Of a DNA stretch of 64,000 nt, positions 60,398 to 64,000 are shown piece by piece. The notes beneath the pieces were generated by a model. It ran no database searches. It saw only the letters and a list, made by a program, of their open reading frames with translations, and had not been told where the DNA came from. The DNA is taken from the NCBI RefSeq assembly GCF_900142645.1, contig NZ_FRBP01000003.1, positions 62,001-126,000 on the forward strand, written 5' to 3'. Each line of letters opens with the position of its first letter. Position 1 is the stretch's first letter. The translations under genes and the position numbers were made by a program. The DNA is from Eubacterium callanderi. Its GTDB lineage: Bacteria > Bacillota > Clostridia > Eubacteriales > Eubacteriaceae.

Positions 60398-61342
60398 TTA
60401 CTCCTTACTTTTTTTATTCTCTGAGCACGCTAGAGACGCTACAGCCTCAGCGTCACTCCCCCTGTCGTTTTTGAGCTCCAGGAGCACCTTCCCAATATCA
60501 CCGTCGATACAGACAGACTGCTTCGCAATATCCTGTGGACATACTGCCTCTCCCAGATTGATACAAGCGAAAGCGGCCCTTGGATTTTCAGCAGTCATCT
60601 GCCAAAATGGATATTTAATGATCACCGGTGTCTTTCCGCCTACCCCGAGCTCCAAAAGCAAAAGCCTCGAGCTTTTATGTCGGCGGAAGAAATCCTCATA
60701 TCGGCTGTGCGCCGCATACCAGCCCTCATCCTGGACAAAGTTATTGTCGCAGCGGAGATTCATTGTCATCGGCGCGCCGCATACCGGGCAATGCGGTAAA
60801 AATGCTGATGGAATCCGCCGGTCCTTCTGCGATGTGACCATTCTCCTGACTGCGGCCTCATTGTCCCATGTTTTATCACAGCAGGGCCTTGAACACTGCC
60901 ACAGACCATAGTCCCCCTGCGTATAAAACAGCCTTTTCTTATCAAAGCCTGACAGCTGGAACTGATGGTCAACATTGGTCGTAAGCACAAAATAATCCTT
61001 ATGTCCGACAAGCCCAAGGAGTATTTCATAGGGCTTGCGGTCATTCTCTTCGTAGCGGTTATGGTAGATATACCGGCTCCAGTAGCCCCAGTGCTCCTCC
61101 GGCGTGTCGTAGGGATAAAAGCCTGCCGAATACATATCCGGAAAATGGTAAGCCCTGATAAAATCCGGAAAAAGCCATTTAAAGCGATCACCAGAATAGG
61201 TCATGCCCGCGGAGGACGACAAGCCGGCCCCAGCGCCGATCAATACCGCCTCCGCTGTTTCAATGGCTTTTTTCAGCCAGCGGATCTTTCGGCCTATACC
61301 GTCTTCTTTTGTCATCATATTTTTAAAAGACAACCGGCTCAC
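60398..61342 (-). CDS. Class M sirtuin (SirTM-type protein ADP-ribosyltransferase)
   Basis: A 314-residue Sir2-fold protein. The NAD loop is GAGAGLSSSAGMTYSG (about 36-51). MYSAGFYPYDTPEEHWGYWS and YIYHNRYEE are found in SirTM but not classical sirtuins. In the active site, TTNVD gives Asn123 and Asp125, and YTQGDYG gives Gln142 in place of the catalytic His; the 2- and 19-residue spacings equal those of the SirTM Asn118/Asp120/Gln137. Zinc ligands appear in CSRPCC and CPVC. Known SirTMs modify lipoylated GcvH-like proteins with ADP-ribose under redox control; the GcvH fusion upstream is the obvious target. The start is GTG 61340-61342 or the ATGs eight to nine codons later. First gene of a six-gene operon. 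Confidence 0.9.
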   Translation of the reverse strand: MSRLSFKNMMTKEDGIGRKIRWLKKAIETAEAVLIGAGAGLSSSAGMTYSGDRFKWLFPDFIRAYHFPDMYSAGFYPYDTPEEHWGYWSRYIYHNRYEENDRKPYEILLGLVGHKDYFVLTTNVDHQFQLSGFDKKRLFYTQGDYGLWQCSRPCCDKTWDNEAAVRRMVTSQKDRRIPSAFLPHCPVCGAPMTMNLRCDNNFVQDEGWYAAHSRYEDFFRRHKSSRLLLLELGVGGKTPVIIKYPFWQMTAENPRAAFACINLGEAVCPQDIAKQSVCIDGDIGKVLLELKNDRGSDAEAVASLACSENKKSKE

Positions 61343-61377
61343 CTCGATTCGTGGTTCATGATTTTTTTCACACTTCT

Positions 61378-61446
61378 ATCATAAAACAGCGCGTGCCAGC
61401 TGTGAAGAAGGCACAATATTGTGGGGTAGTTTCCAAATGGAAACTA
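61378..61446 (-). promoter_or_regulatory. Promoter and palindromic operator of the SirTM operon
   Basis: Minus-strand TTCACA (61401-61406), 17-bp spacer, TATGAT (61378-61383). Twenty bp behind the -35 is TAGTTTCC-N4-GGAAACTA (61427-61446), perfect 8-bp arms, placed as an activator site would be. Confidence 0.65.
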
Positions 61447-61511
61447 TTGGGATTTTACAGGCTTTTTACTTTAAACTTTCCTTAAGACTCTTCTTGAAAA
61501 GCGCCATTAAA

Positions 61512-61554
61512 AAAAGGCCTTTCATGATCCTCATCCAATCATGAAAGGCCTTTT
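61512..61554 (-). terminator. Terminator of the DGC-GcvH operon
   Basis: AAAAGGCCTTTCATGAT and ATCATGAAAGGCCTTTT, a 17-bp perfect stem, minus strand continuing TTAATGG after T-run. It separates the DGC-GcvH genes from the sirtuin operon. Confidence 0.88.
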
Positions 61555-61574
61555 GCCCAGAGTACCGTACATTC

Positions 61575-61973
61575 TCACAGCGTGTCAAAAATCCGGACAA
61601 TTTCTTTTGCTACCACGTCCACAAGCTTAAACTGCTCAGGTGTTAAGTTTTTTGTCGAAACCACGCTGTCCTTCAGCGCTGTCTTTTTTTCCAGAAGCGT
61701 CTCCACATCGACCATTCCTGATACCGGACCGCTGTATTTTTCAATGGCGCGTCTGGCACAGCACAGGCTGCAGCCATCCACTGATATAGTTGGATGGTTC
61801 TGGGCAAAGGCCCGTTCCTGCTCGCCGCCTGCGATGAACAGGGGCAGGCACAGGGTGCTGACTTCTCCAGGCCTCAGCTCCTCCATCATCTTGCGGACTG
61901 CCAGCCGTGAAAGGGTTCCGCCCAGACATTCCTCACCACTGCACGCGATAATCCCAATATTCTGTTCGCCCAT
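61575..61973 (-). CDS. DGC-domain putative zinc-binding protein (third copy)
   Basis: A 132-residue DGC protein: IIACSGEECLGGTLSRLAVR at the N-terminus and SVDGCSLCCARRAIEKY in the centre, the DGC family signature, with conserved cysteines that may bind zinc or a metal cluster. It lies 3 nt after the second DGC gene and ends the operon. The two small DGC proteins and the DGC domain of the fusion share the CSG/CNG-x-DGC-xxC pattern, so they arose by duplication and may form a heteromeric complex. Confidence 0.85.
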   Translation of the reverse strand: MGEQNIGIIACSGEECLGGTLSRLAVRKMMEELRPGEVSTLCLPLFIAGGEQERAFAQNHPTISVDGCSLCCARRAIEKYSGPVSGMVDVETLLEKKTALKDSVVSTKNLTPEQFKLVDVVAKEIVRIFDTL

Positions 61974-61976
61974 TGC

Positions 61977-62378
61977 CTACTCTCCTTCCAGCACTGCTTT
62001 TGCTTCTTCTGCCATAACTTCGGCCAGCTCATCAGCGAATTTCCAGCCGTCCTCTGTCAGACGGGTTCCGTTGCCATGTTCCTCGCCCCGGTGCGGTTTC
62101 ATAAAATCAATCACACGGTGCTTATTACAGATGTTTCCTCCCGCGGCCTCCACACTTTTCTGCGCGCAGCATTTGGCACAGCCGTCGATGGTGATACAGG
62201 GCTGCCCTTCTATTTTCGCGACAATTTCATCATCGCCGGTGACAATGTGGGCCAGGCACAGGCTCTCGGTTGTCTCGGGCAGCAGCTCACCCGTCACCCT
62301 CAAGGCTGATTCACGGGCAATCAGCCCAAGCACCTTTCCAATACCGCTGCATGGAATAACCTTTACCTTAGATTTCAA
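61977..62378 (-). CDS. DGC-domain putative zinc-binding protein (second copy)
   Basis: A 133-residue DGC protein: VIPCSGIGKVLGLIARESAL and TIDGCAKCCAQKSVEAAG carry the paired cysteines of the DGC family. Overlaps the fusion gene by 11 nt and lies 3 nt before the third DGC gene. No catalytic motif beyond the cysteines is visible; a metallo-scaffold or sulfur/redox relay to the lipoyl domain are both possible. Confidence 0.85.
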   Translation of the reverse strand: MKSKVKVIPCSGIGKVLGLIARESALRVTGELLPETTESLCLAHIVTGDDEIVAKIEGQPCITIDGCAKCCAQKSVEAAGGNICNKHRVIDFMKPHRGEEHGNGTRLTEDGWKFADELAEVMAEEAKAVLEGE

Positions 62379-63216
62379 TTTCTTCCACCTTCCTCTTCAT
62401 GATTTCATAATACGCCTCATCACGGATAAGCATTTCGGTGTCCTCCTCCCATTGCTCCAGCCTTATCTCCGCGATCCAGCCCGCTTCATAAGGGCTTTCG
62501 TTGACAAGCTCAGGGGCTTCCTCCAGGGCTGTATTGATGGCTGTAACCACACCGCTGACCGGTGAAACCAGCTCAAAAATTGATTTCCCGGATTCTACTG
62601 AGCCCACATCGTCAAACTGAGCAAGCTCCCGTCCAACCTCTGGAAAATCTACAAACAAAATATCGGACAGGTTCTGCTGGACAAAATCTGTTATACCTAC
62701 ACGGGCAATGCCATTTTTCACAAGAGCCCAGCAGTCATTCTCATTGAAGTAATAATCGCTCTCAGGGACTTTGAAAATAAATTTCCCCTTGGAAAAGGAC
62801 CTGTAATGGATGGGATTTGGCATCTCAAAGACAGAGGCTTCACCCTCGTCGGGCTTTGTCTCAAAACCGTCGGCGAGGGCATTTACAAAGTCTTCAACGG
62901 ATTCATCCATTTCCAGATAATCGATTAATGGAAAGCCCCTTTCCCTGGCGCTCTCACTCACATTGATCCGTTCAGATACCTTTAAATTTTTTTCGGCAGC
63001 CAGTTTGCTGGCACATTTCGTATTACAGCCGTCAATGACCAGCAGCGGCTTTTCAGCCAGTGCCTTCCTGTATTGTTTCTCTGCGGTGTGGTACAGCACC
63101 GGACAGATCATCTCATGATCGCCATTTTCCAAAAGCTTAAGGGCGACTTCGCGGGTCAGCGAGCCCACGAATTTATCCAGCCCGTTACAGGGAAGCACGC
63201 AAAAATCCTTCTTCAT
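62368..63216 (-). CDS. DGC-domain protein fused to a GcvH-like lipoyl domain
   Basis: A 282-residue fusion. Residues 1-115 are a DGC domain (FCVLPCNGLDKFVGS; VIDGCNTKCASKLA). Residues 140-270 are a GcvH fold: GIARVGITDFVQQNLSDILF, then VDFPEVGRELAQFDDVGSV, ESGKS and VSPVSGVVTAINTALEEAPE. Lys211 in ESGKS sits where GcvH is lipoylated (canonical ESVKA), so the domain should carry lipoate. Lipoyl carriers in sHdr and SirTM systems shuttle sulfur or electrons; this fusion looks like a dedicated carrier between the DGC metal site and the HdrA-like/ferredoxin pair upstream. I know of no described protein with this domain pair. Overlaps the ferredoxin gene by 4 nt. Confidence 0.88.
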   Translation of the reverse strand: MKKDFCVLPCNGLDKFVGSLTREVALKLLENGDHEMICPVLYHTAEKQYRKALAEKPLLVIDGCNTKCASKLAAEKNLKVSERINVSESARERGFPLIDYLEMDESVEDFVNALADGFETKPDEGEASVFEMPNPIHYRSFSKGKFIFKVPESDYYFNENDCWALVKNGIARVGITDFVQQNLSDILFVDFPEVGRELAQFDDVGSVESGKSIFELVSPVSGVVTAINTALEEAPELVNESPYEAGWIAEIRLEQWEEDTEMLIRDEAYYEIMKRKVEEIEI

Positions 63217-63503
63217 GATTTTTTATCCTCTCTCCGCATTGCTTTGATGGCCTGGGTTGTCGCTGCTTTATCTGGAAATGTGATGGCCTCCGGACCGCAG
63301 GTCTTTCCGCAGGCACGGCAAAAAACCACGCAGTTTACCGGATTTTTTACCACCAGCTGGTGCACGCTGCCCTCCTGCACTTCAAATACCCGGTGCGGAC
63401 AGAAATCCACGCAGTCCATACAATCGCTGCATTTGCTGTAATCAATGCGGGGGAACCAGTCAATCCGGTTTCTTTCCACGCCCATAAATGTTGTGTCACT
63501 CAT
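63213..63503 (-). CDS. Ferredoxin-like 2[4Fe-4S] protein
   Basis: A 96-residue ferredoxin: CSDCMDCVDFCP binds one [4Fe-4S]; a second set CVVFCRACGKTCGP supplies the other ligands with unusual spacing (CxxxCxxCxxxC). Second gene of the operon, overlapping the DGC-GcvH start by 4 nt, so it is the likely electron donor or acceptor of the lipoyl carrier. Confidence 0.85.
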   Translation of the reverse strand: MSDTTFMGVERNRIDWFPRIDYSKCSDCMDCVDFCPHRVFEVQEGSVHQLVVKNPVNCVVFCRACGKTCGPEAITFPDKAATTQAIKAMRREDKKS

Positions 63504-63505
63504 AC

Positions 63506-63877
63506 TTAAACCTCCAGTCCCATAGCTTCAAGGGCTTTTTCAAGCTTTTCAAAAGCCTGCTCGTTTGTCATATCCCGGATATCCAGCATAACCGCATCCT
63601 TTTCAATATCCATCCCAGCCTCCCTAAAGGCATCCTTAAACATTTTTCGCTGCATATTCGGCGCACAGGCGCCAATTATAAGTTTTCGATGTGTTTTTAA
63701 AAAATCTGCCCAAAAACGGTCCCCATCCTCCTCACACAGCTGCGGATGAATGACGGCATACTCCACAGGCAGCTCCACACGCACCTGATTGATAAAATCC
63801 CATATATCCATCGCCTGAAATCCCGGACATTTTCCCGTACACACACACATTATAAAACCCGGCAATTCTCCATTCAC
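63506..63877 (-). CDS. HdrA N-terminal-like protein
   Basis: A 123-residue protein matching the N-terminal region of heterodisulfide reductase HdrA: CVCTGKCPGF for the first cluster ligands and LIIGACAPNMQRKMFKDAFR, followed by EAGM, the (C)xPxxxxxxF motif. The FAD domain of full HdrA is missing, as in a few short HdrA-like subunits. GTG at 63875-63877 follows AAAGAGGT. First gene of the DGC-GcvH operon, 2 nt before the ferredoxin gene. Confidence 0.75.
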   Translation of the reverse strand: MNGELPGFIMCVCTGKCPGFQAMDIWDFINQVRVELPVEYAVIHPQLCEEDGDRFWADFLKTHRKLIIGACAPNMQRKMFKDAFREAGMDIEKDAVMLDIRDMTNEQAFEKLEKALEAMGLEV

Positions 63878-63915
63878 ATTAGCACCTCTTTATATAATTA
63901 TTTAATTATATATTT

Positions 63916-63944
63916 ATAATATTACGTTTTCAGGGGAAAGTCAA
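63916..63944 (-). promoter_or_regulatory. Promoter of the HdrA-N/ferredoxin/DGC-GcvH operon
   Basis: Minus-strand TTGACT (63939-63944), 17-bp spacer, TATTAT (63916-63921), 39 nt before the GTG start. The remaining bases to 64000 show nothing further. Confidence 0.75.
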
Positions 63945-64000
63945 GGCATTTTATATCGGGAATTTGTCAATTCCTTTTTATTAATCCGCTAGGTCTCTTG

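Noticed and set aside
61582-62565. Plus-strand frame of 327 codons over the DGC genes
   Set aside because: Antisense to three overlapping DGC-type genes with consistent motifs; Ser/Pro-rich composition of a shadow frame.
1-64000. CRISPR arrays, rRNA and tRNA genes
   Set aside because: No regularly spaced repeats, no rRNA signatures and no cloverleaf with TTCGA-type loop were found by eye.

Overview
The window looks like chromosomal DNA of a strictly anaerobic, low-to-mid GC Gram-positive acetogen of the Clostridia. Gene content (aldehyde:ferredoxin oxidoreductase with a NuoEFG-type module, asrABC sulfite reductase, a corrinoid-methyltransferase-type URO-D protein with an HTH-MEDS regulator, an Fe-dependent alcohol dehydrogenase) and AAGGAGG-type ribosome binding sites fit the Eubacterium limosum group; that placement is inference from gene content, not a database match. 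No rRNA, tRNA or CRISPR array was seen.

Region 1 (1-6.3 kb, minus strand) is the end of a surface-polysaccharide cluster: class IV aminotransferase, priming sugar transferase, PLP decarboxylase, HpcH/HpaI aldolase, UDP-glucose dehydrogenase and UDP-glucuronate epimerase. Region 2 (6.3-14.4 kb) is an AT-rich accessory island. It holds a TnpB-like protein whose three RuvC acidic residues all appear lost, an A-rich block bounded by 26-bp inverted repeats, a decayed relaxase/mobC pair, two eroded toxin-antitoxin modules, an SF2 helicase fused to an RNase H1-type hybrid-binding domain, two candidate structured RNAs, an HNH-repeat protein and a 36-codon mini-gene with its own operator-like repeat and terminator.

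Region 3 (14.7-25.8 kb) carries the HTH-MEDS regulator and URO-D methyltransferase-type gene, an ECF sigma/anti-sigma pair, a MATE and a DHA2 exporter, and asrABC. Region 4 (25.4-35.7 kb) has a five-gene AgrC/LytTR-like two-component operon with a membrane protease, lipoprotein and SdpI-like protein, then Crp/Fnr, deoxyinosine glycosylase, a PepV-OPT-PqqD operon, a flavodoxin and a YwaF-like membrane protein. Region 5 (35.7-41.7 kb) is a six-gene tungsten/molybdenum aldehyde oxidoreductase operon (ferredoxin, AOR, MoaD-like, NuoE, NuoF, NuoG-N) behind a long structured leader.

Region 6 (41.7-56.5 kb) has tandem XRE regulators with DUF3169, a MATE pump, an iron alcohol dehydrogenase, a 1.5-kb-residue GGDEF/EAL/PAS protein, a GlcG/HbpS protein, a CadD-type transporter, an HscC-type Hsp70 with its J-protein, and a DUF2000 protein. 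Region 7 (56.5-63.9 kb) is the most striking part. One operon encodes a class M sirtuin (SirTM signature Asn/Asp/Gln) followed by an amino-acid-type ABC importer, an ATP-grasp ligase and a PNPOx-ferredoxin protein. Immediately upstream, a second operon encodes an HdrA-N-like protein, a ferredoxin, a DGC-GcvH fusion with an intact lipoyl-lysine position, and two more DGC proteins. SirTM enzymes are known to ADP-ribosylate lipoylated GcvH-like proteins, so the two operons plausibly form one lipoyl-carrier redox system in a gene arrangement I do not recognise as described.
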